A stretch of 64,000 nt of DNA, taken from Acidimicrobiia bacterium (GTDB lineage Bacteria > Actinomycetota > Acidimicrobiia > Acidimicrobiales > Ilumatobacteraceae). The position numbers were made by a program, and so were the translations under genes. This document shows, one piece after another, positions 8,401-16,659 of this stretch; the first letter of the stretch is position 1, and each line of letters begins with the position of its first letter. The stretch spans positions 1 through 64,000 of the forward strand of contig RFSV01000002.1 of NCBI GenBank assembly GCA_009923785.1. The letters run 5' to 3'. The notes under the pieces were generated by a model that worked only from the letters and a program-made list of their open reading frames with translations, was not told the origin of the DNA and did no database searches.

Positions 8401-9171
8401 TCAGCGTCGGTCGGGAAGGAACCGAAAACGATCGCGGACATCGGCGACACGTTCGGCAGTGACCTCGGCGTAGAGCGTGCACTCGGTATCGGGGCCTTCG
8501 GCCAGAACTTCTCCGAACGGGTCGACGATCAGACTGTCACCCGAGTACTCGAGCCCGCCGCCAACACCGACGCGATTGCATCCGATCACGTAGGCCTGAT
8601 TCTCGATCGCCCGAGCGCGCAGCAGGGTGATCCAGTGATCACGACGAGATGCCGGCCAGTTGGCCGGAACGAGGAACACATCGGTCTCCGGCGCCAGTTG
8701 CCAGAACTCGTCGGCGAAACGGAGGTCGTAGCAGACGAACAACGACACTCTGAGCCCGTCCACGTCCACCGTCACGAGATCGGCGCCCGGTCGGACATAT
8801 TGGTCTTCACCTCCGTAGGTGAACGGATGGATCTTTCGGTAACGACGAAGGTTCCCGTCAGGGTCGGCCAGAACGAGGGTGTTGGCTGGTCGCTGATCGT
8901 CGGCTCGCGAGTCGGCCGGGACTTCCGGGCACGATCCGGCGATCCACACTCCGTGCTCGGTCGCCTGGGCCCGCAGGAATTGCGACGACGGACCATTTTC
9001 TGGTTCGGCGAACGAATCGGACTCGACGGCGAAACCGGTCGAGAAGGTTTCCGACAGCACGACCAGACGCGCTCCGTCATCGGCGGCCTCGGCGACTCGC
9101 GGAGCGAGACGGTCGAAATTGGCCTGACGTTCGCACCAGACGATGTCGTGCTGAACGACGGCGACCCTCAC
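8401..9171 (-). CDS. Carbon-nitrogen hydrolase, probable omega-amidase
   Basis: 256 residues with the nitrilase-superfamily triad: Glu41 (LSETFSTGF), Lys113 (RKIHPF) and Cys147 (FVCYDLRF). The RKIHPF and CYDLRFAD sequences place it nearest the YafV/Nit2 omega-amidases, which hydrolyse 2-oxoglutaramate or 2-oxosuccinamate. The GTG start overlaps the stop of an upstream glutamine-type transaminase (GTGA), exactly the partner that would make such oxo-amides. I therefore infer a coupled transaminase/omega-amidase pathway for oxo-acid salvage, for example of the methionine 2-oxo acid. Confidence 0.85.
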   Translation of the reverse strand: MRVAVVQHDIVWCERQANFDRLAPRVAEAADDGARLVVLSETFSTGFAVESDSFAEPENGPSSQFLRAQATEHGVWIAGSCPEVPADSRADDQRPANTLVLADPDGNLRRYRKIHPFTYGGEDQYVRPGADLVTVDVDGLRVSLFVCYDLRFADEFWQLAPETDVFLVPANWPASRRDHWITLLRARAIENQAYVIGCNRVGVGGGLEYSGDSLIVDPFGEVLAEGPDTECTLYAEVTAERVADVRDRFRFLPDRR

Positions 9172-10355
9172 GATCCACCCCGTGTTCGAAGACCCGACAA
9201 ACGTTCGACGGCTTCGTCGATCGACGTCATTCGTTTGCAGAATGCGAATCGCACCAAATGCTGTCCCTCGTGTCGGTGTTCGCGATCGTAGAAGACGACG
9301 TTGGGAACGGCGACGACTCCGCAGCGTTTCGGTAGAGCCCGGCAGAACGCGTAACCATCACCCTCGGGATCGATGGCTCTGATGTCGACCGTCACGAAGT
9401 AGGTCCCCTGCGGCGGGAACACCTCGAAACCTGCCGTTCGAAGGCCGCTCATGAGCTGATCGCGTTTCGACTGCAAATCAGACGCCAAGTCGGTGAAGTA
9501 CGAGTCGGGGAGTCGCAATCCGACGGCAATCGCTGGCTGGAACGGGCCAGACGACACGTAGGTGAGGAACTGTTTGGCCGAGCGGGCCGCTGACACCAAA
9601 GGGGCGGGAGCACAGATCCACCCAACCTTCCACCCAGTGGTGTTGAACGTCTTTCCCCCACTCGAGATCACGAGGGTGCGCTCGCGCATACCGGGCAACG
9701 TGGCAATAGATCGATGTTGGACTCCGTCGTACGTGAGGTGTTCGTACACCTCGTCCGACACCACGATCAGATCGCGTTCGATGGCGAGCTCGGCGAGCGT
9801 TCGCAGCTGCTCGTCGTCGAGGACCTTACCTGTCGGGTTGTGAGGGCTGTTCACCAACAGAATCCGAGTGCGATCGGTGATCGCCGCCCGCAATTCGTCA
9901 GTATCGAACCCGTAGTCGGGCGGACGAAGCGTGACGGGGCGGGCGACACCCCCGGCCATTGCGATACAGGCCTGGTACGAGTCGTACATCGGTTCGAGCA
10001 GAACAACTTCGTCGCCGGTTTCGAGCAATCCGAGCAGGCAGGCCGCCAGAGCCTCCGTGGCACCAGCGGTGATCAGAACCTCGGTGTCGGGATCGTAGGA
10101 GAGTCCCCAGAAACGCGCCTGGTGCTCGGCGACGGCCTCACGTAGCACCGGCATTCCGGGGCCGGGCGGATATTGGTTCTGGCCCGATCGAATCGCATCG
10201 ACTGCGGAGTCGAGCACCTCATGCGGACCGTCGTAGTCGGGGAAGCCCTGACCCAAGTTGACCGCGCCCGTCTCGACGGCCAGTGCCGACATCTCGGCGA
10301 AGATGGTGGTTCCGAACTCGCGCAACTTCGATGTCACGTACGAGTTCGACGACAT
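9168..10355 (-). CDS. Aminotransferase of the kynurenine/glutamine transaminase K type
   Basis: 395 residues, fold-type I. NLGQGFPDYDGP near the N-terminus, NSPHNPTGKVL, SDEVYEHLTYDG and SSGGKTFNTTGWKVGW (PLP lysine Lys235) are the signatures of the KAT/MetC-like transaminase group that uses glutamine or methionine with 2-oxo acids. Followed directly by an omega-amidase gene with a 4-base overlap. The pair resembles the glutaminase II pathway: transamination with glutamine, then hydrolysis of 2-oxoglutaramate. TAGCCT 6 nt upstream of the ATG indicates leaderless initiation. Confidence 0.9.
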   Translation of the reverse strand: MSSNSYVTSKLREFGTTIFAEMSALAVETGAVNLGQGFPDYDGPHEVLDSAVDAIRSGQNQYPPGPGMPVLREAVAEHQARFWGLSYDPDTEVLITAGATEALAACLLGLLETGDEVVLLEPMYDSYQACIAMAGGVARPVTLRPPDYGFDTDELRAAITDRTRILLVNSPHNPTGKVLDDEQLRTLAELAIERDLIVVSDEVYEHLTYDGVQHRSIATLPGMRERTLVISSGGKTFNTTGWKVGWICAPAPLVSAARSAKQFLTYVSSGPFQPAIAVGLRLPDSYFTDLASDLQSKRDQLMSGLRTAGFEVFPPQGTYFVTVDIRAIDPEGDGYAFCRALPKRCGVVAVPNVVFYDREHRHEGQHLVRFAFCKRMTSIDEAVERLSGLRTRGGS

Positions 10356-10367
10356 GACCTCAGGCTA
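10356..10367 (-). promoter_or_regulatory. Leaderless -10 for the transaminase/omega-amidase operon
   Basis: Minus strand TAGCCT, spacer GAGGTC, ATG. The same spacer hexamer GAGGTC is found at the dut start. Confidence 0.6.
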
Positions 10368-10384
10368 ATTCGCCGATGAGCCGA

Positions 10385-11110
10385 TTACGGCTGGTCGAGA
10401 ACTTCCAGAACGGCATCGAGCAGGCCACTCGCCCCGAATCGGAACGTTGCGGGCGTCGCCCAGTTCGCGCCCATGACATCGTCGGCCAAGTGCAGGTAGG
10501 TCATCGCGTCGGCAATGGTTCTGATCCCGCCCGAGGGTTTGATCCCCACCGGTCGACCGGACGCAGCGATCGCTTCGAGCATCGCGCGAACCGCTTCCGG
10601 AGTCGCCGAAACCTTCGACTTGCCGGTCGAGGTCTTGACGAAGTCGGCTCCGTGGACGATGGCGACACGTGCGGCGTCGGAAACTTGTTCGAGCGAAGCG
10701 AGTTCGCCGGTCTCGAGGATCACCTTCAGATGCCGGGGCAACTCCACGATCGATCGGACGGCATCGAGTACGGCCTCAACTCGTACGCGATCGCCAGCGA
10801 GATACGCCCGATACGGGAGTACGAGATCGAATTCGTCGGCACCGTCGTCGAGAGCCCTTCGTGTCGTCGCCACCACCTGATCGATCGGTTCGTCACCGGT
10901 CGGAAAATTGACCACGGTGGCGATCCTCACACCGGTTCCGGCCAATTGCGCAACAGCAACCGGAACGAATCTCGGCCAGACACACACTGCCGCGACGCTT
11001 CCATACGGTGTGGTCGCTCGTTCGCAGAGCGATTTCACATCGTCGTCGGTGCACGACTCACCGAGGTCGGTGAGATCGATCAGACTCAGAATCCGACGAG
11101 CGTCGGTCAC
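10385..11110 (-). CDS. deoC: Deoxyribose-phosphate aldolase
   Basis: 241 residues. Schiff-base Lys159 lies in DFVKTSTGK, the second active-site lysine Lys191 in GIKPSGGIR, and Asp95 in EFDLVLPYR, all as in the DeoC class I aldolase. It cleaves 2-deoxyribose 5-phosphate to glyceraldehyde 3-phosphate and acetaldehyde in deoxynucleoside catabolism. The GTG start at 11110 overlaps the cdd stop (GTGA); the frame is open to 11263 inside cdd and is not used. Operon with cytidine deaminase, consistent with pyrimidine deoxynucleoside salvage. Confidence 0.94.
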   Translation of the reverse strand: MTDARRILSLIDLTDLGESCTDDDVKSLCERATTPYGSVAAVCVWPRFVPVAVAQLAGTGVRIATVVNFPTGDEPIDQVVATTRRALDDGADEFDLVLPYRAYLAGDRVRVEAVLDAVRSIVELPRHLKVILETGELASLEQVSDAARVAIVHGADFVKTSTGKSKVSATPEAVRAMLEAIAASGRPVGIKPSGGIRTIADAMTYLHLADDVMGANWATPATFRFGASGLLDAVLEVLDQP

Positions 11111-11544
11111 TGAACGAAGCCGCGAAGGTTGTCGGGGCCGAACGACACCGGAAGGAGCCCATCCATAGTGAAGACCGCTCGCACACCCTCCGGACCACAG
11201 GCGTAGATCGCCGTCGTCGGTGACGAGAACTCGCGAATCCTCTGACGGCACCCTCCGCAACATGTTCCGACCTCGTCGCCGTCACAAATGGTGAGCACAG
11301 CGGCAATCGAGTCGTCACCGCCGGCGATCATCATCGAGATCGCGCCGGCTTCGGCACAGGTGCTCACCGGATACGCCGCGTTCTCCACGTTGCAGCACGC
11401 GTACACGTGCCCGGTCGCCGTGAGAATGGCGGCTCCGACGTTGAAATGGGAGTACGGCGCATAGGCACGCGACTGGACGGCTCGGGCCGCTTCGAAGAGT
11501 TCGGGAACCCGATGTTCGGCTGGGTGACTGACCAGATCGCTCAT
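11107..11544 (-). CDS. cdd: Cytidine deaminase
   Basis: 145 residues, the length of tetrameric cytidine deaminases. Zinc ligands are the Cys of STCAEAGAIS (Glu as proton shuttle) and the two Cys of CCGGCRQ; the usual Pro before the first Cys of the latter is itself Cys here (CCGG rather than PCGx). CNVENAAY binds the ribose. It deaminates cytidine and deoxycytidine to uridine and deoxyuridine. First gene of an operon with deoC; TAGATT with a 7-nt spacer before the ATG marks a leaderless promoter. Confidence 0.94.
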   Translation of the reverse strand: MSDLVSHPAEHRVPELFEAARAVQSRAYAPYSHFNVGAAILTATGHVYACCNVENAAYPVSTCAEAGAISMMIAGGDDSIAAVLTICDGDEVGTCCGGCRQRIREFSSPTTAIYACGPEGVRAVFTMDGLLPVSFGPDNLRGFVQ

Positions 11545-11557
11545 AGGTACGAATCTA
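11545..11557 (-). promoter_or_regulatory. Leaderless -10 for cdd-deoC
   Basis: Minus strand TAGATT, 7-nt spacer CGTACCT, ATG at 11544. Confidence 0.6.
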
Positions 11558-11576
11558 GGGCGCAGTCGAGGTCGGT

Positions 11577-12329
11577 GTGCGAGGATGGTTCGTGCTCAGG
11601 AGAAGTGTGCTCAGCGTCTGGAGTTGGTTCGCCCTCGTGGTGATCATCATCGTTTGGTTTCCACTCGTCACCATCACCTGGATCTTCACCGCCCCGTTCG
11701 ACAAGGGTCGGTACGCGGCTGGTTACCTGTTCCGCAAGCTCACAGTCGCCCACCAATTGGCGACTCCTATGTGGAAATTTTCCACGAGCGGTGACCTACC
11801 GAGCGATAAGCGCCGTCCCTACGTCGTCGTGGCCAACCACGAGAGCTTCGTCGACATTCTTCTCATCAGCCATCTGCCGATCGAGATGAAGTGGTTGTCG
11901 AAGGAGACATTCTTCAAATACCCCCTCATCGGATGGATGATGAGGATGGCCGGCGACATCCGTCTCGTACGAGGCGATCGGTCGAGTGGTGCCGCCGCCA
12001 TGAAATCCTGTCACGATCGCCTAGGTAAGCGCGTCTCGGTGATGATCTTCCCCGAAGGAACTCGCTCGGTCGACGGATCTCTCGGCAACTTCAAAGACGG
12101 GGCCTTCCGTCTGGCGATCGAGTCCGGTGCACCAATTCTCCCACTCGCCGTTCACGGCACCCGAACTGCGTTGCGCAAGCACGACTGGCGACTCGGCGAT
12201 TCGCGAGCCGAGGTCAGAGTTCTCGAACCGATCTCTACCGAGGGACTGGGCGAAGCCGACATCGCATCGCTGCGCGAGCGAGTTCGCGCGCGAATCGCCG
12301 ATGAACTAGCCGTGATGCGCGTGGCCTAA
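11577..12329 (+). CDS. 1-acylglycerol-3-phosphate O-acyltransferase (PlsC family)
   Basis: Up to 250 residues. A long N-terminal membrane segment (about residues 10-40) precedes the catalytic block: motif I NHESFVD (HX4D), motif II around IRLVRGD, and motif [10 protein letters not shown]. This matches PlsC acyltransferases, which make phosphatidic acid at the inner membrane. The start is uncertain: GTG at 11577, 11592 and 11607 are in frame, and the last is preceded closely by AGGAGA. No TANNNT at the usual distance was seen. The 3' end overlaps dut on the opposite strand by four bases. Confidence 0.87.
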   Translation: MRGWFVLRRSVLSVWSWFALVVIIIVWFPLVTITWIFTAPFDKGRYAAGYLFRKLTVAHQLATPMWKFSTSGDLPSDKRRPYVVVANHESFVDILLISHLPIEMKWLSKETFFKYPLIGWMMRMAGDIRLVRGDRSSGAAAMKSCHDRLGKRVSVMIFPEGTRSVDGSLGNFKDGAFRLAIESGAPILPLAVHGTRTALRKHDWRLGDSRAEVRVLEPISTEGLGEADIASLRERVRARIADELAVMRVA

Positions 12330-12775
12330 CGGCCCGAGTGACCGAACCCACCGCCTCGGTCGTCTCCGTCGAGAGTCGACACCTCACGCCACACCACCTC
12401 GACCACACGTTGCACCACGAGTTGGGCGATGCGATCACCACGTGTGACTCGGTAGTCGTCATGCGGGTCGGTGTTCAAGAGAACCACCTTGATCTCACCT
12501 CGATACGCGCAGTCGATGAGACCGGGACTGTTCACCACGCTGAGGCCGTGCTTCAGAGCGAGACCGCTTCGAGGCAGTACGAAACCGGCATACCCACGAG
12601 GTAGTGCCACAGCGACACCGGTCGGAACGAGGACCCGGCCGCCTCCCGCGTGGACGACGGCGTCTTCGCGTGCGACGAGGTCGATCCCGGCGTCGCCCTC
12701 GTGCGCGTAGGAGGGCAGAGGAAGTTCAGGGTCGAGTCGAACAACCGACACCTCGAGACGTTCGGCGGCGTTCAC
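12326..12775 (-). CDS. dut: Deoxyuridine 5'-triphosphate nucleotidohydrolase
   Basis: 149 residues with all five trimeric dUTPase motifs: I (AGIDL), II (PRSGLA), III ([11 protein letters not shown]), IV (RIAQLVV) and V (RGGGFGHSG). It hydrolyses dUTP to dUMP, limiting uracil in DNA and supplying the dTMP pathway, which fits the nearby cdd and deoC. GTG start with TAGGGT 6 nt upstream (leaderless). It is divergent from orn. Confidence 0.96.
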   Translation of the reverse strand: MNAAERLEVSVVRLDPELPLPSYAHEGDAGIDLVAREDAVVHAGGGRVLVPTGVAVALPRGYAGFVLPRSGLALKHGLSVVNSPGLIDCAYRGEIKVVLLNTDPHDDYRVTRGDRIAQLVVQRVVEVVWREVSTLDGDDRGGGFGHSGR

Positions 12776-12787
12776 GACCTCACCCTA
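12776..12787 (-). promoter_or_regulatory. Leaderless -10 for dut
   Basis: Minus strand TAGGGT, spacer GAGGTC, then GTG. Confidence 0.6.
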
Positions 12788-12837
12788 TTCGCCCTCTGAT
12801 CGCCCCACGGAACCGTTCAGCGCCACATCGATGACCT

Positions 12838-13404
12838 ATGGTTTCCGACGTGTTGGTGTGGATGGATCTCGAGATGACAGGTCTCGATCACGAGAAAGAG
12901 GTGATCGTCGAGATCGCGACCATCGTCACTGACGACCAACTCAACGTCGTGGCCGAAGGTCCCGATCTGGTCGTCCAGGCACCCGACGCGGCTCTCGTCG
13001 CCATGGATCCCTTCGTCGTCGACATGCACACCCGATCGGGCCTCCTCGAAGCCATCCGGGCCTCGTCCACCAGTCTCGAAGAGGCCGGTCGACTGACCCT
13101 CGACTTCATTCGTTCTCATGTTCCTCAACCGCGTTCGGTGCCGCTCTGCGGCAACTCGATCGGTACCGATCGGCGCTTCCTCGCCAAGTATCTGCCCGAC
13201 ATCGAGAACTATCTCCACTACCGGTCCGTCGATGTGAGTTCGATCAAAGAACTTGCCAAGCGGTGGTATCCCGATCTCGACACCTCGCGACCCGACAAGG
13301 CTGGCACGCATCGGGCTCTCGACGACGTCCGCCAGAGCATCGAAGAGCTTCGTTTCTACCGAGAGCGACTATTCGTCCCTGGAACGACGCCACCACTACC
13401 CTGA
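12838..13404 (+). CDS. orn: Oligoribonuclease
   Basis: 188 residues of the DEDDh exonuclease superfamily. WMDLEMTGLD carries the first Asp/Glu pair, CGNSIGTDRRFL the second Asp, and THRALDDVRQSI the His and final Asp. It degrades 2-5 nt RNA fragments (and pGpG), an essential end step of RNA turnover in actinobacteria. Length and motifs are canonical. The ATG at 12838 fits the family N-terminus; no clear -10 or ribosome site is visible at the usual distances. Confidence 0.95.
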   Translation: MVSDVLVWMDLEMTGLDHEKEVIVEIATIVTDDQLNVVAEGPDLVVQAPDAALVAMDPFVVDMHTRSGLLEAIRASSTSLEEAGRLTLDFIRSHVPQPRSVPLCGNSIGTDRRFLAKYLPDIENYLHYRSVDVSSIKELAKRWYPDLDTSRPDKAGTHRALDDVRQSIEELRFYRERLFVPGTTPPLP

Positions 13405-13408
13405 CTTC
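13397..13408 (+). promoter_or_regulatory. Leaderless -10 for the MBL hydrolase gene
   Basis: TACCCT, spacer GACTTC, GTG at 13409. It overlaps the 3' end of orn and selects the start of the next gene. Confidence 0.6.
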
Positions 13409-14494
13409 GTGACCAACCACGGCGGACATTCGCATACGCACGACGCTCCGCGACCGGTCAAGCAGGAACAGCGGGCGGCAACCGAATCCATCGACGAATT
13501 GGCGCCCGGAGTTCTCCGCACCCAGCTTCCGATCGACATCCCCGGGCTCGGTCACGTGAACATGTACGTGCTCGAAGACGAACGGGGTGTCGCCGTCGTC
13601 GATCCGGGTCTCGCGAACAAGCAGAGTTACACCGCGATTCAAAAGCGCCTCCGTGAGATCGGGGTTCCTCTGAAGCGAGTTCACACGGTGATCGTGACCC
13701 ACAGTCATCCCGATCACTTCGGAGGAGCGGAATGGATTCAGAGCCATTCGGGCGCCGAGATCGTGACGAGTCGTCATTTCCGAGTGTTCTGGGACCCGAC
13801 CGAACCTCCCGACGTCGACGTAGAAGACGTTCCCGATCTACCTCCGTACCGGCGCCCCTGGGAGCCGACCCCATGGGGTGGACCGGGCATGAACGTTCCG
13901 TGGCGCCGTCGAGCACGCATGAAGGTCGCTCAACGATTCCCGAAGCTCCTTCACCTCCCACGTCCGACCATTCGGCTCGACGACGCCGAGAGGTACACCT
14001 TCGCCCGACGCGAATGGGTAGCCGTACACACGCCCGGACACACCGCCGATCATCTCTGCTTGTTCGATCCCGAAGCCGGACTCATGCTGTGCGGCGATCA
14101 CGTTCTTCCCACGATCACACCACACATCAGCGGTCTGGTACGTCGACGCGATCCGCTGCAACTTTTCTTCGACTCTCTCGACAAGGTCGCCGTCTTCGGT
14201 TCCGACGTCACCCTTGCCTTGCCCGCCCACGGCGACCCTTTTGCCGATCTGGCCGGACGGGCCAACGACATCAAGGTTCACCACGAAGGTCGACTACAGC
14301 GACTACGGGATGCAGCCGCCGAGCTCGACCGCCCGGCCACGGTGATGGAGATGTCGCGTTTCCTCTTCTCGCCACGCGCCCAAGGCGGCATGGCTGACAG
14401 TGAGACCTACGCTCATCTCGAACACCTTCGTGTGGCCGGAGAATTCGAGCGACGCGACGCCGAGGGGCGATACGAGTACGTCCGCCTCGTGTGA
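13409..14494 (+). CDS. Metallo-beta-lactamase-fold hydrolase (glyoxalase II/LACTB2-like)
   Basis: 361 residues. The zinc motif THSHPDH is in VIVTHSHPDHFGG, a second metal His in HTPGHTADH, then CGDHVLP and the late PAHGDP. A C-terminal helical, winged-helix-like region of about 80 residues (RDAAAELDRPATVMEMSRFLF) matches the extension of LACTB2-like and arylsulfatase-like MBL enzymes. A hydrolase for a thioester, lactone or phosphodiester is expected. The frame is open to 13253 inside orn, but TACCCT-N6-GTG puts the start at 13409. The N-terminus is His-rich (HGGHSHTHDAP). Confidence 0.88.
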   Translation: MTNHGGHSHTHDAPRPVKQEQRAATESIDELAPGVLRTQLPIDIPGLGHVNMYVLEDERGVAVVDPGLANKQSYTAIQKRLREIGVPLKRVHTVIVTHSHPDHFGGAEWIQSHSGAEIVTSRHFRVFWDPTEPPDVDVEDVPDLPPYRRPWEPTPWGGPGMNVPWRRRARMKVAQRFPKLLHLPRPTIRLDDAERYTFARREWVAVHTPGHTADHLCLFDPEAGLMLCGDHVLPTITPHISGLVRRRDPLQLFFDSLDKVAVFGSDVTLALPAHGDPFADLAGRANDIKVHHEGRLQRLRDAAAELDRPATVMEMSRFLFSPRAQGGMADSETYAHLEHLRVAGEFERRDAEGRYEYVRLV

Positions 14495-14499
14495 TGTGA

Positions 14500-14511
14500 C
14501 ACGATCTGCCC
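14500..14511 (+). promoter_or_regulatory. Probable leaderless -10 (CANNNT variant) for sulfatase
   Basis: CACGAT, 6-nt spacer CTGCCC, ATG at 14512. It shares position but not the first base with the TANNNT elements. Confidence 0.35.
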
Positions 14512-15978
14512 ATGACGGCGTCCGGTCCGAACGTCCTCTTCGTCACTCTCGACCAGTTCCGCGGTGACGCGCTCTCGTGCGCCGGACATCCCGTCGTACG
14601 AACTCCCCATCTCGACGCGCTGGCTGCCATCGGAACCCGATTCGCACGTCACTACACGCAGTCGACCCCCTGCGCTCCGGGTCGTGCCGGCCTGTACACC
14701 GGCATGTATCAGATGAATCACCGTGTCGTCGCAAACGGCACACCTCTCGATCACCGCTTCGACAACGTGGCCCTCCTCGCTCGTCGCGCGGGTCGTCAGG
14801 GAGTTCTGTTCGGCTACACCGATCAGTCGATCGATCCACGAGTGGCATCGGGACCCGACGATCCGCGGCTCGACACCTACGAAGGTGTTCTACCCGGCCT
14901 TCGCGTCGAGCTCGATCTCACCGGTGAACACGAACCGTGGATCGAGTGGCTCGACTCCCTCGGGTACGACGTGAGCGGTGGACACATCCGACTTCTCGAG
15001 ACCGAACACGAGCGACCTGCTGAACACGGAGTCTCGGCTTTCACCACCGATCGCATCGTCGACTATCTCCGTCGGCTTCCTGACGGATCGCCGTGGTTCG
15101 TACACGCCAGTTACCTGCGTCCCCATCCTCCATATTCCGCACCGGGTTTCTTTTCGACCATGTACGACCCGAGCGAGGTCGGGGAACCCATCGCACCCGC
15201 CGACGATCGTCACCGATTCCACGATCTGCTCATGGGTCTCGACGACGTGAAGACACCGTCCTCCGATGCCGAGATGCGCCGGCTACGAGCCCAGTACTTC
15301 GGCATGATCTCGGCGGTCGATCGCGAAATCGGTCGCCTGGTGACGGCACTGCGCGAACTGAATCTGTGGGACGACACCGTCGTCGTCGTCACGTCCGATC
15401 ATGGGGAACAACTCGGAGATCATGGACTCGTTCAGAAAGTCGGATGGTTCGAGGAAAGCCACCACATCCCGCTGATCTGGCGCGATCCACGACGAACGGG
15501 AGGCAACGTAGTCGATCAGTTCACCGAGAGCGTCGACGTGATGCCGACTCTTGCCGAGACCTGGTCGCAGAAGGTTCCTCTGCAATGCGACGGTCTTCCT
15601 CTCACACCGTTTCTCGAAGGGACCGAACCGCAGTGGTGGAGAGATGCGGCCACGTGGGAGTTCGATTGGCGATTCGCATTCATTCCAAGTGGCGAGCATC
15701 CATGGCCGTGGGACCGTCGACTCGAGCGGCAACACCTGACCGTTCGTCGCTCGCGCGACACGGCTTACGTCCAGTTCGACGACGGTTCGTCCATGTGCTT
15801 CGACCTGGCCGTCGATTCGACGTGGAGGACTCCGGTCACCGACCCCGCACGCGTGCTACGTATCGCACAAGACATGTTGGTCTGGAGAAGTTCTCACGCC
15901 GACAGGACACACACCGGCTTTCTCGTCCAGGATGGAGGTATCGGTCGCTGGCCCGACGATGTGCCATGGCGATCGTGA
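14512..15978 (+). CDS. Sulfatase (formylglycine-dependent arylsulfatase family)
   Basis: 488 residues of the alkaline-phosphatase-like superfamily. The signature C-x-P-x-R is Cys54 in STPCAPGRAG, the cysteine that must be oxidised to formylglycine by a maturase not in this window. The first calcium-binding Asp is in VTLDQFRGD, and TSDHGEQLGDHG is the second metal cluster. There is no obvious signal peptide, so a cytoplasmic enzyme acting on imported sulfated sugars or small sulfate esters is likely. It stands next to GH3 and GH29 glycosidases; a second sulfatase of the same class is at 53903. Confidence 0.9.
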   Translation: MTASGPNVLFVTLDQFRGDALSCAGHPVVRTPHLDALAAIGTRFARHYTQSTPCAPGRAGLYTGMYQMNHRVVANGTPLDHRFDNVALLARRAGRQGVLFGYTDQSIDPRVASGPDDPRLDTYEGVLPGLRVELDLTGEHEPWIEWLDSLGYDVSGGHIRLLETEHERPAEHGVSAFTTDRIVDYLRRLPDGSPWFVHASYLRPHPPYSAPGFFSTMYDPSEVGEPIAPADDRHRFHDLLMGLDDVKTPSSDAEMRRLRAQYFGMISAVDREIGRLVTALRELNLWDDTVVVVTSDHGEQLGDHGLVQKVGWFEESHHIPLIWRDPRRTGGNVVDQFTESVDVMPTLAETWSQKVPLQCDGLPLTPFLEGTEPQWWRDAATWEFDWRFAFIPSGEHPWPWDRRLERQHLTVRRSRDTAYVQFDDGSSMCFDLAVDSTWRTPVTDPARVLRIAQDMLVWRSSHADRTHTGFLVQDGGIGRWPDDVPWRS

Positions 15979-16002
15979 TCAAGACGAACGAAGGAGCCCA
16001 CC

Positions 16003-16641
16003 ATGACCAGAACGAACGTCGCCGCACGGCTACGCGGCGAATTATGCGATCTGTTCGCCTCCGTCGGACCCGACGCTCCGACACTCTGCGAGGGTTGGGC
16101 AACACGCGACCTGGCTGCCCACCTAGTGGTTCGCGAGACACGGCCCGACGCAGCAGCAGGCATTCTGGTGAAGGCAGCTTCGGCCTACGGTGAGCGAATT
16201 CGGAGTCGAGTCGCCGATCGTCCGTGGCCCGAGCTGATCGACGACGTCCGGTCCGGACCACCTCGACTGTCACCGATGCGCCTTCGCGGTCTGGACGATC
16301 TCACCAACACCATCGAGTTCTTCGTCCATCTCGAAGACGTTCACCGCGCGCGACCCAACTTCGATCCGATCGCAGTCGACCCGAGCGTCGACGTCGCACT
16401 CACTCGACTACTTCGACGAGGGGCTCGACTTTTGGCCCGCCAGTCACCGGTCGGACTGTTGCTCTCGATATCTGGCCACGACTCCGTCGTTGCGAAGAAG
16501 GGAGAGCCTTCTGTGACCATCTCGGGTTCAGCCGGCGACATCGTCCTCTTCTTGTACGGCCGTTCGTCGGTCGCCAGCCTCGAATTCGACGGGCCGGCTG
16601 ACGCGATCGAAAGTCTGAAGTCGACGAAGTTCGGTGTCTAG
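16003..16641 (+). CDS. TIGR03085-like DinB/mycothiol-dependent maleylpyruvate isomerase-fold protein
   Basis: 212 residues. LCEGWATRDLAAHLVVRETRPD near the N-terminus and FVHLEDVHRARP near residue 108 are the metal-binding His clusters of the TIGR03085 branch of the DinB/MDMPI superfamily, which is common in actinobacteria and usually of unknown function, sometimes linked to mycothiol chemistry. A good Shine-Dalgarno (GAAGGAG, then 6 nt) precedes the ATG, unlike the leaderless genes around it. It sits between the sulfatase and the GH3 gene; a functional link is not evident. Confidence 0.8.
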   Translation: MTRTNVAARLRGELCDLFASVGPDAPTLCEGWATRDLAAHLVVRETRPDAAAGILVKAASAYGERIRSRVADRPWPELIDDVRSGPPRLSPMRLRGLDDLTNTIEFFVHLEDVHRARPNFDPIAVDPSVDVALTRLLRRGARLLARQSPVGLLLSISGHDSVVAKKGEPSVTISGSAGDIVLFLYGRSSVASLEFDGPADAIESLKSTKFGV

Positions 16642-16647
16642 AACTGA

Positions 16648-16659
16648 CACAATGAGTTC
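16648..16659 (+). promoter_or_regulatory. Probable leaderless -10 (CACAAT) for GH3 gene
   Basis: TGACACAAT, then 6 nt and ATG at 16660. The same TGACACAAT-N6-ATG arrangement occurs at 49412. Confidence 0.4.

Noticed and set aside
10376-11113. 245-codon plus-strand ORF
   Set aside because: Antisense to deoC, which carries all catalytic residues.
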